64,000 nt of DNA from Clostridium bornimense (GCF_000577895.1 NZ_HG917868.1:1860001-1924000), one strand, 5' to 3'. Positions 47,412 through 57,119 are shown, counted from the stretch's first letter. A program made the numbers and translations. The notes: a model not told the origin generated them from the letters alone.

Positions 47412-48596
47412 CTACTTATTATTTTTTAACCACATAATAGCACTATATGCATGCATAGCCGCTCCTGTTGGTAATATATCTTCATTAAACACAACTTTTT
47501 CATTATGCATTGGTTCACCATATAAACTATTTTCTTCTTTTGTACCTGCACCTAGCATAACATATAAACTTGGAACCTCATATGAATAAGAAGCAAAATC
47601 TTCAGATCCCATTCCTCCAGATTCAAATAAAACAACAGCTTGTTCTCCTACTAGATCTTTCATGTAATTAGTAATTTCATGAGCTAATTTATTATCATTA
47701 GTAAGTGGCGGCACTGAAGATAACTCTATTAGCTCTGCTTCTCCTCTAAACATTTTTGCAGTAGATGTAACTATATCATTAATTCTGTTAAATATGAATT
47801 CTCCCACTTCCTTATCTAAGCTTCTTATAGTACCTTCCATTACAACTTCTTCTGGTATTATGTTAGCTGCATCTCCTCCAGAAAATTTACCAATTGTTAC
47901 AACTGCAGCCTTCGTAGCTGAAATCTCTCTACTTATTATTTCTTGCAATGATATGTATATATGAGCTGCTATATTTATTGGATCTACTCCTAATTCAGGC
48001 ATAGCTCCATGACATCCAGTTCCTTTTACAACAATTCTAAATCTATTACATCCTGCTATACTAGTTCCTAACCCACATAATATTAGATTAGAAGGTGTAC
48101 CTGAGTGAACATGCATTGCCATAGCTGCATCAACTTTAGGATTTTCAAGAACACCTGCTTTTATCATTTTCTTAGCACCGGTAAATCCTTCTTCATCTGG
48201 TTGAAATACTAATTTTATAGTACCTTCTATTTCATCTTGATTTTGTTTTAGTAACTTAGCTGCACCTAAAAGCATCGCTGTATGCATATCATGGCCACAA
48301 GCATGCATACAACCATTATTTGATTTAAAATCACATACAGCAGCCTCCTTTACTGGCAATGCATCCATATCTGCTCTTAATAAAAATGTTTTTCCTGGTT
48401 TATTACCTTCAATTGTTGCTACTATCCCACTTTCGCATATTTCCTTAGGATCATATCCCAATTCTCTTAATTTATCCATAACATAAGTTTTTGTTTTAGG
48501 TAATTCAGGTCCCACTTCAGGATTACTATGAAGAGTTCTTCTGTAACTAACAATATCTTCTTTTATTAACTTAGCTTGTTCCATAAACTTATTCAT
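47412..48596 (-). CDS. M20 family amidohydrolase (hippurate hydrolase/N-acyl amino acid deacylase type)
   Basis: A 394-residue dinuclear zinc hydrolase. The metal motifs are RADMDALPV (Asp, near 78), CMHACGHDMHTAMLLGAAKLL (Cys/His pair), FQPDEEGFTGAKKMI (catalytic Glu) and a late His in GEPMHNEKV. The dimerisation domain (about 185-300) is present. Relatives cleave N-acyl, N-acetyl or auxin-like amides; members of this clade (YtnL, YkuR, HipO) cannot be told apart by eye. No signal peptide, so cytoplasmic. It sits alone between the lactate permease terminator and the MFS exporter. Confidence 0.9.
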   Translation of the reverse strand: MNKFMEQAKLIKEDIVSYRRTLHSNPEVGPELPKTKTYVMDKLRELGYDPKEICESGIVATIEGNKPGKTFLLRADMDALPVKEAAVCDFKSNNGCMHACGHDMHTAMLLGAAKLLKQNQDEIEGTIKLVFQPDEEGFTGAKKMIKAGVLENPKVDAAMAMHVHSGTPSNLILCGLGTSIAGCNRFRIVVKGTGCHGAMPELGVDPINIAAHIYISLQEIISREISATKAAVVTIGKFSGGDAANIIPEEVVMEGTIRSLDKEVGEFIFNRINDIVTSTAKMFRGEAELIELSSVPPLTNDNKLAHEITNYMKDLVGEQAVVLFESGGMGSEDFASYSYEVPSLYVMLGAGTKEENSLYGEPMHNEKVVFNEDILPTGAAMHAYSAIMWLKNNK

Positions 48597-48760
48597 AACT
48601 ATACCTCTTTTATCTTTAGATTTTAATTTATTTTTTACATATTTAAATCTATTGATTCACTAAATAATTTATAATTATTTATCTGCATTGTAGAAAATAA
48701 ATCTTTAAGGTAACTATACTACTATACTTTTTTCTAATCAATAAATAATTTGTAAACAAA

Positions 48761-48870
48761 AAGCGATACTGTCCTCAATAAAGAAACCATTCTGTTACCT
48801 ATGAACTTTACATATCATTAGGTACACAAACTAGAAAAAAACAGGTTTCTTATGAAAAACAATATCGCTT
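48761..48870 (-). terminator. Large nested hairpin after the lactate permease gene
   Basis: Three nested inverted repeats on the minus strand: AAGCGATA/TATCGCTT outside, AAGAAACC/GGTTTCTT in the middle, TACCTA/TAGGTA inside, followed by TTTTTG. It begins 19 bases past the permease stop. The outer stem plus T-run is enough for a terminator; the inner 70 bases are extra structure. Confidence 0.7.
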
Positions 48871-48888
48871 CTTGTACAAAAAAATCTT

Positions 48889-50436
48889 CTAACAGAATAG
48901 CATTAACCCTGTATAGCAAATAATACCCATTAACACAATAAATAATAAATAATAACGAATGGATTTAGACATAATTTTACCTTCTAAACCTGGTTTGTTA
49001 ATGGCAGCAATAGCAATGGCAATACTTTGTGGTGAAATCATCTTACCAGCATCAGCTCCTACAGAGTTAGCAGCACAAAGCCATGTTGGGTCCATGTTTA
49101 GTGTTTGCGCTGTCTGTAATTGCAATCCTCCAAATAGTACACTTGAAGAAGTACCGCTTCCAGTAACAAAACTTCCAATTGAACCAATCAATGGCGCAAC
49201 AAATGGATAGAAACTTCCAGTAATAGCAACAAATACAGTAGCAATTTCACCAATCATTCCACTATAACTCATAATCTTGGCAGCAGCCATGATAGAAGCG
49301 ATGGTAAGAACGGTCTTCGCCATTTGTTTAACACTATCAACAAATACGCAACCGATTTCCTTAAAGGAAGCTTTTTGAATCTTACCTCCAATAATAGCAG
49401 CTAAGAAAATTAAAATACCCGGTGTTACAATCCAACTAAACACTGTGTCTGATCCACCTTCTCCTTGATAAATACGGACAGAAGTCTTTACAGCGCCTAA
49501 AGTGTCATGAACAACTGGAATAGCCTTAGATGTAACAACTAATAGTATAAAAATTAAGATGAATGGACTCCATGCACGAAGGCCCTCTTTGGCTGTAGTT
49601 TTTACACTAGTCATTTCCTCAGGAAGCTCCATCTTGTATTCATCAGGTACTTCTTTCTTACTAAACTTGCTAATTAAAATTATAATTGCCATGGCACAAA
49701 TTGAACCCAAAATATTAGCTAACTCAGCACCCATGAACTTAGCTGCTAACATTTGAGGAATTGAGAAGGCAAGTCCACTAGCAAGAGTAATGCCCCATAC
49801 CCCTTTTAATGCTTTAACAGATTTACCAGTAAGAATTACCATAAGAAATGGTGTTAATACAACTAATGGTGCTATTTGTACAGTAGTGGCAAAAGCAACT
49901 TTCATTACATCAAGACCTGTAATATTAGCCAAAGTAATAGTTGGGATACCAATTGAACCAAAAGCAGTTGGAGTAGAGTTAGCAATCAAACAAACAACTG
50001 CAGCGAATACTGGCTCAAATCCTAATCCACAAAGAATACCAGCTGGAATTGCAACAGCAGTTCCGAACCCTGCCATACCTTCCATGAAGCCACCAAATCC
50101 CCAAGCGATAATTAAAACTAAAATACGTTTATCGCAAGATACAGTAGTAAGCATACGCTTAATAACATCCATAGCTCCTGTATGAAGGCATAGATTGTAA
50201 GTGAAAATGGCAGCTATGATAACTAGGGAAATCGGCCATAATGCCATTACGATACCTTCCAAGCCTGCAGTAAGTAAATTAACAGAATCCATGTGCCATA
50301 CTACCGCTGCAAGAACTGCAGAAATCACGAGAGTAATAGGACATGCTACATGACCTGGCATCTTCAAACCAGTAAGTGCTATTACAAGCCATATAATTGG
50401 CAAAATAGCAAGAAAGAACATAATTACTTCATTCAT
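48889..50436 (-). CDS. lctP: L-lactate permease (LctP family)
   Basis: A 515-residue symporter with about 13 membrane helices. Recognisable parts include FMEGMAGFGTAVAIPAGILCGLGFEPVFAAVVCLIANSTPTAFGSIGIP and the C-terminal SFVTGSGTSSSVLFGGLQLQTAQ...NSVGADAGKMISPQSIAIA, typical of LctP proteins that import lactate or glycolate with protons. GC content looks about 40-45% in sampled lines, against about 30% around it, and codon choice differs (more GCA/GCC and ACC), which suggests acquisition by transfer. No lactate dehydrogenase, racemase or Etf gene is adjacent. Confidence 0.92.
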   Translation of the reverse strand: MNEVIMFFLAILPIIWLVIALTGLKMPGHVACPITLVISAVLAAVVWHMDSVNLLTAGLEGIVMALWPISLVIIAAIFTYNLCLHTGAMDVIKRMLTTVSCDKRILVLIIAWGFGGFMEGMAGFGTAVAIPAGILCGLGFEPVFAAVVCLIANSTPTAFGSIGIPTITLANITGLDVMKVAFATTVQIAPLVVLTPFLMVILTGKSVKALKGVWGITLASGLAFSIPQMLAAKFMGAELANILGSICAMAIIILISKFSKKEVPDEYKMELPEEMTSVKTTAKEGLRAWSPFILIFILLVVTSKAIPVVHDTLGAVKTSVRIYQGEGGSDTVFSWIVTPGILIFLAAIIGGKIQKASFKEIGCVFVDSVKQMAKTVLTIASIMAAAKIMSYSGMIGEIATVFVAITGSFYPFVAPLIGSIGSFVTGSGTSSSVLFGGLQLQTAQTLNMDPTWLCAANSVGADAGKMISPQSIAIAIAAINKPGLEGKIMSKSIRYYLLFIVLMGIICYTGLMLFC

Positions 50437-50650
50437 GATATAATTCTCCTTTGTTTTTCAAAATATTTAAAACCGGCAGGAGTGTCGATTTTTTCCACAC
50501 ATTTTCTTATTATACCACCATTTTTTTCTATAAAAAAGATTATTTTTGAAAAACAGTTATTATATATTCCATTTGTATAAAAATATATTATCGTATCTTG
50601 AATATAAATTCTAAATAAATGCTACTGAATTTAATTAATAAAATTTTGAA

Positions 50651-50678
50651 GGACTGATGCGTTATTATGCATCAGTCC
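50651..50678 (-). terminator. Intrinsic terminator after the hemerythrin gene
   Basis: GGACTGATGC/GCATCAGTCC perfect 10-bp stem, then TTCAAAATTTT on the minus strand; 24 bases past the stop. Confidence 0.87.
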
Positions 50679-50702
50679 TTTAGTTTATAACATTAAGCAT
50701 TA

Positions 50703-51251
50703 TTATAGCAATTTTGCTTCTAAGTTTTCCAATATTTCTATGTTCTTTTTTCTTATATCTCCATTTGTAGTTTCATATTCAATGCATTGTAACTCAATTT
50801 CTTTTAAGATTGAATCATCTAATTCTCTTATTGCAAATTTATATATAACATTATCTTCTTTATCGATGTGTTTTTCCAAAAGATGTGTATACGAAATAGC
50901 TGCTGCAATTATATCTAACTTAGCTTCTTCATCTCCAGCTTTTACTTTTTCTAACCCTTCAATAAGTTCTTTTACATAACCTCTTCCAAGATCATGTTCT
51001 ACTAACATTCCATTCTTTATTATAACTTCACCTGTACTTCCTAATTTCTCTACCATCTTATTAAATAGGAATATTTCCTCTTTATTATGATGATGCCCAT
51101 CGGCATAATTTTTAATAAATTCAATAACTTTATCAAAATCATCATAATTAATTTCTTCACATTGTAATATTTTATAACAAATTTTTCTTATCACCTTTAG
51201 CATTCTCTCTATATATCTATGTTCTTCCATCATTATTTCAATTGCCCTCAT
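50703..51251 (-). CDS. Hemerythrin-like (HHE domain) protein
   Basis: A 182-residue four-helix protein with the diiron ligands of the hemerythrin domain: MMEEHRYIERML (first His), NYADGHHHNKEEIFLF (His/Glu cluster), MLVEHDLGRGYVKEL and YTHLLEKHIDKEDNVIY. Such proteins in anaerobes bind oxygen or nitric oxide or take part in iron homeostasis and repair. Three consecutive His at about 53-55 fit the family. It is monocistronic, upstream of the lactate permease but separated from it by a terminator. Confidence 0.92.
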   Translation of the reverse strand: MRAIEIMMEEHRYIERMLKVIRKICYKILQCEEINYDDFDKVIEFIKNYADGHHHNKEEIFLFNKMVEKLGSTGEVIIKNGMLVEHDLGRGYVKELIEGLEKVKAGDEEAKLDIIAAAISYTHLLEKHIDKEDNVIYKFAIRELDDSILKEIELQCIEYETTNGDIRKKNIEILENLEAKLL

Positions 51252-51376
51252 GTTGTTCCCACCTTTTTTCTTTTGTAAACTTATTTTTATTTATTATACT
51301 ATAAGACTAATACTAATTATGTATCTTTTGTTACAAAATTAGAAGATAATCAATGAAAAAATTATAGAACCCTATT

Positions 51377-51408
51377 AATTGTAAATTGTGAATCGTGAAT
51401 TGCCAATT
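51377..51408 (+). repeat. Solo heptad array, copy I
   Basis: GTAAATT, GTGAATC, GTGAATT, GCCAATT in strict 7-bp phase (51381-51408), one orientation only, directly beside the terminator of the purine operon. Confidence 0.72.
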
Positions 51409-51463
51409 AAAAAAGGAGGCTTCGCCCACAAATCTTCATTTGTTAATGCGACAGCCTCTTTTT
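51409..51463 (-). terminator. Terminator of the purine-salvage operon
   Basis: AGAGGCTGTCGC...AACAAATG pairs with CATTTGTGGGCGAAGCCTCC-type sequence, then T6 on the minus strand; about 70 bases past the permease stop. Confidence 0.82.
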
Positions 51464-51530
51464 AATACCTATATCAATTTACTTTTAATATAGCCCCCAT
51501 AAATTACATATTACTTATATACCTTTTTAT

Positions 51531-53090
51531 CTATACATATTCATAATCATCTGGAGCATCAAACCATTTTCCATGTCCTAAATGAAGAATGTAACAAAGT
51601 ACTGCAACAATTAAATATCCTATCATAAATTGAGATTTGGGATATACTCCTAATGATGCACTATGGATAAATCCGAATAGTGAAAGAACTGCTGCTATTA
51701 ATGCTGTTATAGCAACTTTATCTAACCTCTTATCAATAATAAATGCTGTTATAGTGCCTAAAATAATACCTATTATTATTGCACCAGGTTTAACTTCTGC
51801 TACACCTCTCCACATTACTCCATGATCGATAAGGTATTGTGATACTTCAGTGCCATATCCTTCAATACCTGAAGGTAATACTTCTGTCCAAACATCAGCA
51901 TAACCTACAGCTCCTGTAATTTGAGTAAATAGATAATCGGCAACTGGTGGGATCATCGCTACCCCAATTGCTGCATAATGCTTTGCCTTACAATCTTTAA
52001 ATGCTTGCGATACCATAACAACAGCACACCATAAGTAAGTTACAGCTGCTATAGCTGGAGGAACTAGTTTACTAAAGAATGTAAATAATCCAAATATCCC
52101 GGCAATACCTAATAAAATTCCACCAATACATGAATATCCTATTCCTGCACCTGATTTCTTAAGACCAGCATGTCCAAGCCAAACTGTATTTGGTACAACA
52201 CCACCAAATGTTGCAGCAATCATTGTACAAATACCATCTGCAAATTGAGCTTCTCTAATGCTGTAATTATCACCAGCTGCATTAGCTGCTTCAACATTGT
52301 CCATAGTTTCAATAAAGTTATAAATCTCAATTGGAATTATAATTGTTAAATATGGTAATACAATTGCAAATCCATTTATAAGAGATTGAATTGAATTAAC
52401 TGGATTTGGAAAATAAAAGCCTATACCTGAAAAATCTACTTCTGTACGTCCAAGTAATAATGCATAAATTATTCCGCCTACAATAGCTATAACTAATGGT
52501 GGGAATTTCTTTTTAAATATATATCCTCCAAAAACACCTACCATAGCTACTAATAAAATAGGTAGACCTATAACTGGATCACTAAATACATCAAATACAC
52601 CTTGAGTAGCCATCCATATAAATCCGATACCTGCAACAGTTCCTAAAAGAGCTGCACGTGGGATTCTTTTTTTCATCCAAGGTCCAATAAATCCACCGAT
52701 GAATTCTACAAGTCCACCGATAAAGCAAGCTGCTACTGCTGCTGACCATGTAAGTTCAGGATCACCTAAAGCATAGTGTAGTGGCATTATAACCCCGTAT
52801 AAAATAACAAACATTGCTGGTGTAGATACACCTGAAGGTAATGCTGTTACATCTGTTCTTCCTTCTTTTTTACCTAGTTTATGTGCCATATATGCATAGT
52901 ATAAACCACTTAATAAAAGTCCAATAGACATACCAGGGATAACACGACCATAAACTATTTCATCTGGCCATGCTAAAACTCCTGATAATGTTGCTATAAC
53001 AATAAGATAGTTAACTATATTATTTGTAAGTATATACGTTAATCCACCTATATCTCCTTTTGTAAAAAACGGAATCTTAATTTTATTCAT
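51531..53090 (-). CDS. Nucleobase permease (NCS2/AzgA-like), probably for adenine or another purine
   Basis: A 519-residue membrane protein with about 13 helices. It starts PFFTKGDIGGLTYILTNNIVNYLIVI and has TALPSGVSTPAMFVILYGVIMP, AALLGTVAGIGFIWMATQG, and PYLTIIIPIEIYNFIETMDNVEAANAAGD, resembling the nucleobase:cation symporter group. It is 26 bases downstream of the adenine deaminase and is the last gene of a three-gene operon, so import of the deaminase substrate is the natural inference. The exact base is not determined. Confidence 0.82.
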   Translation of the reverse strand: MNKIKIPFFTKGDIGGLTYILTNNIVNYLIVIATLSGVLAWPDEIVYGRVIPGMSIGLLLSGLYYAYMAHKLGKKEGRTDVTALPSGVSTPAMFVILYGVIMPLHYALGDPELTWSAAVAACFIGGLVEFIGGFIGPWMKKRIPRAALLGTVAGIGFIWMATQGVFDVFSDPVIGLPILLVAMVGVFGGYIFKKKFPPLVIAIVGGIIYALLLGRTEVDFSGIGFYFPNPVNSIQSLINGFAIVLPYLTIIIPIEIYNFIETMDNVEAANAAGDNYSIREAQFADGICTMIAATFGGVVPNTVWLGHAGLKKSGAGIGYSCIGGILLGIAGIFGLFTFFSKLVPPAIAAVTYLWCAVVMVSQAFKDCKAKHYAAIGVAMIPPVADYLFTQITGAVGYADVWTEVLPSGIEGYGTEVSQYLIDHGVMWRGVAEVKPGAIIIGIILGTITAFIIDKRLDKVAITALIAAVLSLFGFIHSASLGVYPKSQFMIGYLIVAVLCYILHLGHGKWFDAPDDYEYV

Positions 53091-53116
53091 ATTTTGTCCC
53101 TCCTAAGCTGTCATGA

Positions 53117-54847
53117 TTACGCTTCTATTGATATAAACTGGAATTTTGTAACATCAAATAGTCCCATATCTGTAATCTTTAATTCTGGAATAACTGCAAG
53201 TGACATAAAGCAAAGTGTCATTACAGGTTCCACATCATTACTTACTTTAAGAATTTCGTGAGCTACTTTGTGTATATTTTTAAGTTTATTATCTACCCAT
53301 TCCCCACTTTTATCGCTCATAAGTCCACCTATTGGCATAGCCATACTTTCAAGTACTACTTTATCCTTAGCAACCACAAATCCTCCGCCTTGATTTATAA
53401 GTTCTTCTACTGCAAATGCCATATCATCATCATTTACACCAACTACTATTATATTGTGAGAGTCATGGGCTACTGAAAGTGCTATAGCTCCTTCTTTTAT
53501 TCCATACCCCTTTAATAAAGCTACTGCTACATTACCTGTATTTTGATGACGTTCAACTACTGCAACCTTAACAATATCTTTATTAGAATCATAAATAAAT
53601 TCATTGTTTTCATCACGACTTATAGTTGCTACTTCTTTACTTGTAACTACTCCTCCAGGTAAAATGTTTATAACATTAGCCTTTTCAGAATTTATAGTTA
53701 ATTTAAGTTTTTCTTTACAAAAATCTTTTACATGAAAACTTCCTATTGTATCGCTAATATCATAATAAGATATTGGAAGTTTATATTCACCAGCAGCAGC
53801 TACTTCTTTTCCAGCTATAAAAACATTATCAACATTAAAGTCTTTTAAGTTGTCAAAAAGAACAATGTCTGCTCTTAATCCTGGTGCAATTGCACCTCTA
53901 TCTTCAAGTCCATAACATTCTGCTGCATTTAATGTTGCCATCTGAATAGCTATTATAGGATCGATGTTTTCTTCTACACAGATTCTTAAACTATTGTCTA
54001 AATGACCTATACTTAAAATAGTTTTTGGTTGCATATCATCTGCACAAAGTAAACAACGCTTACTATTAAATGCTGTAACACCTTTAGCTAAAGTTCTAAG
54101 GTTATGACAAGCAGATCCTTGACGTAGCATAACATATAAACCACGAGAAATTCTATCATTCATCTCTTCTACTGTTGAACATTCATGATCTGTTTTAATA
54201 TTTGCTGCTGCGTAAGCATTAAGATCATTTCCTACTAATCCTGGACTATGACCATCAATAACTTTTCCTTCATTTTTAGCTACTAATAACTTTTCTAGAA
54301 CTTCATCATCAGCTCCAACAACTCCAGGAAAATTCATAAACTCGCCTAAGCCATGAATTTTATCGCTTTTCATAATATCTATCATGTCTTTTGCATCTAT
54401 TCTAGCTCCAGAATGTTCAAGTGGTGTAGCTGGAACACAAGATGGTAACATTAATTTTATATCTAAAGCAGTTCCTTCTGATGCCTTTGACATATAATCT
54501 ATGCCTTTAAATCCACATACATTAGCAATTTCATGAGGATCAGCAATTATAGTTGTTGTACCATGCGGAACTATAAGCCTTCCTAACTCCTCTGGTCTTA
54601 AATATGATGATTCTATATGTATATGGCTATCAATAAAACCAGGAGCAGCATACTTACCCTTACCATCAATTACTTCTTTACCTTCATAAGTTCCTACACC
54701 TGCTATTAAGTTATCAGATATAGCAATATCGCCTTCGATAATATTTCCAGTATAGACATCAACAACCTTACAATTTTTTATAACTACATCAGCAGGAATT
54801 CTGCCTGCTGATATATCTATTAACTTTTTAAGTTCTTTCTTTTCCAT
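53117..54847 (-). CDS. ade: Adenine deaminase
   Basis: It converts adenine to hypoxanthine and ammonia for purine salvage. All hallmarks of bacterial Ade are present: GFIDSHIHIESS (metal-binding HxH), HGTTTIIADPHEIANVCG, LMLPSCVPATPLEHSG, LGEFMNFPGVVG (bridging Glu), VIDGHSPGLVG (His), KTDHEC (His), CADDMQP (Asp), and a C-terminal domain with GLMSDKSGEWVDNKL. Length 576 is standard. It lies 17 bases after the paralogue and before the permease. Function confident. Confidence 0.95.
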   Translation of the reverse strand: MEKKELKKLIDISAGRIPADVVIKNCKVVDVYTGNIIEGDIAISDNLIAGVGTYEGKEVIDGKGKYAAPGFIDSHIHIESSYLRPEELGRLIVPHGTTTIIADPHEIANVCGFKGIDYMSKASEGTALDIKLMLPSCVPATPLEHSGARIDAKDMIDIMKSDKIHGLGEFMNFPGVVGADDEVLEKLLVAKNEGKVIDGHSPGLVGNDLNAYAAANIKTDHECSTVEEMNDRISRGLYVMLRQGSACHNLRTLAKGVTAFNSKRCLLCADDMQPKTILSIGHLDNSLRICVEENIDPIIAIQMATLNAAECYGLEDRGAIAPGLRADIVLFDNLKDFNVDNVFIAGKEVAAAGEYKLPISYYDISDTIGSFHVKDFCKEKLKLTINSEKANVINILPGGVVTSKEVATISRDENNEFIYDSNKDIVKVAVVERHQNTGNVAVALLKGYGIKEGAIALSVAHDSHNIIVVGVNDDDMAFAVEELINQGGGFVVAKDKVVLESMAMPIGGLMSDKSGEWVDNKLKNIHKVAHEILKVSNDVEPVMTLCFMSLAVIPELKITDMGLFDVTKFQFISIEA

Positions 54848-54864
54848 AACCTTCCCGCCTTTTA

Positions 54865-56649
54865 TTACTTATTTTCAATAAGTTCAAGAATTGGATTAAA
54901 TGTATTTAAAGCAATACAATCTACTGGTCCAACATCTGTGATAGCATAGTCTGGTATTGCTGTGATAGGTAAGAAGAACATATACATTAATGGTTCTGGT
55001 AAATCACAACCTAAATCATTAGCTGCTTTATTTATCATCTTATCTAAACGAGCAATTTCTTCTGGTTCTAAGTCACTAGCAATTCCTCCAACTGGTAGTG
55101 GTAAGAATTCAATAACTTCACCATCGGCAACTACTACCTGGCCTCCGCCATTTTCAATTAAGTGGTTTACTGCAATAGACATATCTTCTGCACTAGCTCC
55201 CATTACTATTATGTTGTTATCATCTGGTGCTGCAGATGAAGCCATTGCTCCTTTCTTAAGCTTCCATCCTGAACAGAAAGCTAAGGATTTATTTCCATTA
55301 CGTCCAAAACGTTCTAAAACTGATACCATTAATACATCTTGCTCAGTATCAGGTTGAACAATTCCGTCTTTAACCTCAAGCACTACATCTCTTCTCTTTC
55401 TAACGAAAGGTCCCTTTACATCCATTGAAAGAACTTTTGCTTTACCATTTTCGATTTCTACCCTATATTCAAAATCTTCTTTAGTAGTTTTTGCACACTT
55501 TAATTCACTAGTTAAAACAGCACTTCTTTTTGGAGCTTTAAGTTCGTAAGCTAACTTACCATCTTTAGCTACTAATTTACCATTTGTAATAACTGTCTCT
55601 ACGTTAAATGTTTCTATCCCATCTACTAAAAGAATATCTGCTATTCTTCCTGGTGAGATTGATCCTACTAAATGATCAATTCTATAAGCCTCTGCACTAT
55701 TTATAGTAGCCATTTGAATTGCTACCATTGGCTCTACACCTTCTTTAATAGCTAAACGCACTAAATTATCTAAATGACCTTTTTCTAAAACATCTCCTGC
55801 AGTTACATCATCAGTACAGAAACTTACACGACGTGCAAGAGCTGGATTTACTTCTGTTACTGCTCTTATATTTTCTTTTAAGAAGTGTGTTACAGATGAT
55901 TCACGAATTAACATATGCATTCCTTTACGCATCTTTTCAACTACTTCTTCATGATCATAACTTTCATGATCTAGTCTTATACCAGCACAAAGATATCCAT
56001 TTAACTCTTTACCTCTTGCCATTGGTGCACAACCAAAGATAGGAAGACGATTTTTAGCAGCTTCTGCTATTGCACCTAATGTATCTTCATCTTCTTCAGT
56101 TACATACTCACGAACTGTTTCCCATACTCCAAAGCATTCTGTCCACTTTTGAACATTTTCATGAACTTCTTTAGTAAAGTTAAATGCTACTGTAGATTGT
56201 GGGAAAGTATATGGTGTTTTATAAGGAGCACCCCAAAATACTTTAAGTGGGCTTAACTTAATTTCATCAAATACTTCTTGTAATCCTTCTAAACCAGAAA
56301 CTGATATATATTCATCAAGTCCAGATATCATACTTGTTGTTCCACAAGGTACTACAGCTTTTGCATAACTTGTTATACTAAGCTTACTACATTCGCTATG
56401 AATATGACCATCAATAAGTCCTGGAACTAAAAACTTTCCTTCTGCATTGATTGTTTTTGTTTCATCACCTATATAATCTGTTACATCTCCTACTGCTACA
56501 ATTGTATCTTCATAAATTGCAACATCAGCTTTGTAAACTTCACTAGTCATAACATTTACTAAAGTACCATTTAATATAACAGTATGAGCTGGTATAATCC
56601 CCCTTCCTGCGCGAATAAGTTGTTTTAAATTAGTCACTGTTTGTTTCAT
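54865..56649 (-). CDS. Adenine deaminase-like amidohydrolase with altered active site
   Basis: This 594-residue protein aligns end to end with Ade (KFLVPGLIDGHIHSECS, CGTTSMISG, IRLDHESYD, FCTDDVTAGDVLEKGHLDN, GGGQVVVADGEVIEFLPLPVGGIASD), so it is a paralogue of its neighbour. But DPHEIANVCG is replaced by LDEYISVSG, the LPSCVPATPLE segment by WGAPYKTPYTFP, and the His of DGHSPG by Cys (IFGCAPMA). The HxH, the Glu in GVWE, the DHE His and the TDD Asp remain. It probably deaminates or hydrolyses a different purine-like compound. It is the first gene of the operon, behind a folded leader. Confidence 0.8.
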   Translation of the reverse strand: MKQTVTNLKQLIRAGRGIIPAHTVILNGTLVNVMTSEVYKADVAIYEDTIVAVGDVTDYIGDETKTINAEGKFLVPGLIDGHIHSECSKLSITSYAKAVVPCGTTSMISGLDEYISVSGLEGLQEVFDEIKLSPLKVFWGAPYKTPYTFPQSTVAFNFTKEVHENVQKWTECFGVWETVREYVTEEDEDTLGAIAEAAKNRLPIFGCAPMARGKELNGYLCAGIRLDHESYDHEEVVEKMRKGMHMLIRESSVTHFLKENIRAVTEVNPALARRVSFCTDDVTAGDVLEKGHLDNLVRLAIKEGVEPMVAIQMATINSAEAYRIDHLVGSISPGRIADILLVDGIETFNVETVITNGKLVAKDGKLAYELKAPKRSAVLTSELKCAKTTKEDFEYRVEIENGKAKVLSMDVKGPFVRKRRDVVLEVKDGIVQPDTEQDVLMVSVLERFGRNGNKSLAFCSGWKLKKGAMASSAAPDDNNIIVMGASAEDMSIAVNHLIENGGGQVVVADGEVIEFLPLPVGGIASDLEPEEIARLDKMINKAANDLGCDLPEPLMYMFFLPITAIPDYAITDVGPVDCIALNTFNPILELIENK

Positions 56650-57068
56650 TATATTTCCTCCAATAAATAAAGTTTAAGATACACCGACTATCTCTAGTGA
56701 ACCAGGTTTCCCGTCCTGCAGTTTGTATCTAGACGAATTTAATGGATTAAAATTTAATAATAAAGTGAAGTTTAAATTAAATCTTGTACTTCCCCTACTT
56801 TGTTGTAATTGTTCGTATTTTTTGCATCATCAAGAATATAATTTAATTTTCCTTAGGTTATGCCCTCTATTTTTCAACTAAAATAGTGTTATTATTACAG
56901 ATTATTTCTTTTTCACTTCATCTCACACGATAATTAATTTATTTTTTTCATTTATTATTCGTGTTTTTCTTCTCGAGTGTATTCTAACATATTATTTCAA
57001 GGAATACAATATTCAATTTTCCTTATTATTCACAACTTATTCATTTATTATCCATATATTTATCTCCT
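56650..57068 (-). promoter_or_regulatory. Leader region of the purine operon with a compact folded element at 56672-56725
   Basis: About 420 bases without a gene. Near the start codon GATACA and TGTATC form a closing stem around a 40-nt core rich in G and A (GGACGGGAAACC, AGAGATAGTCGG), far less AT-rich than its surroundings, ending 16 bases before GGAGG. A position this close to the start suits a riboswitch that controls translation. It does not read as the classical purine riboswitch, and I could not assign it to a class. Further upstream only AT-rich sequence is seen, with no clear promoter. Confidence 0.5.
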
Positions 57069-57069
57069 T

Positions 57070-57119
57070 AAAAAAAGCGATAAATACCTTATCAACTATG
57101 ACATAGTATTTACCGCCTT
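57070..57119 (-). terminator. Intrinsic terminator after the ABC exporter operon
   Basis: GGCGGTAAATAC pairs with GTATTTATCGCT (wobbles), followed by T7 on the minus strand; about 90 bases past the stop. Confidence 0.87.

Noticed and set aside
49790-50185. 131-codon plus-strand ORF opposite the lactate permease
   Set aside because: Shadow ORF produced by the higher GC of that gene; no start signals.
56672-56725. Classical purine riboswitch
   Set aside because: The conserved three-way junction and loop-loop sequences of that class could not be found.
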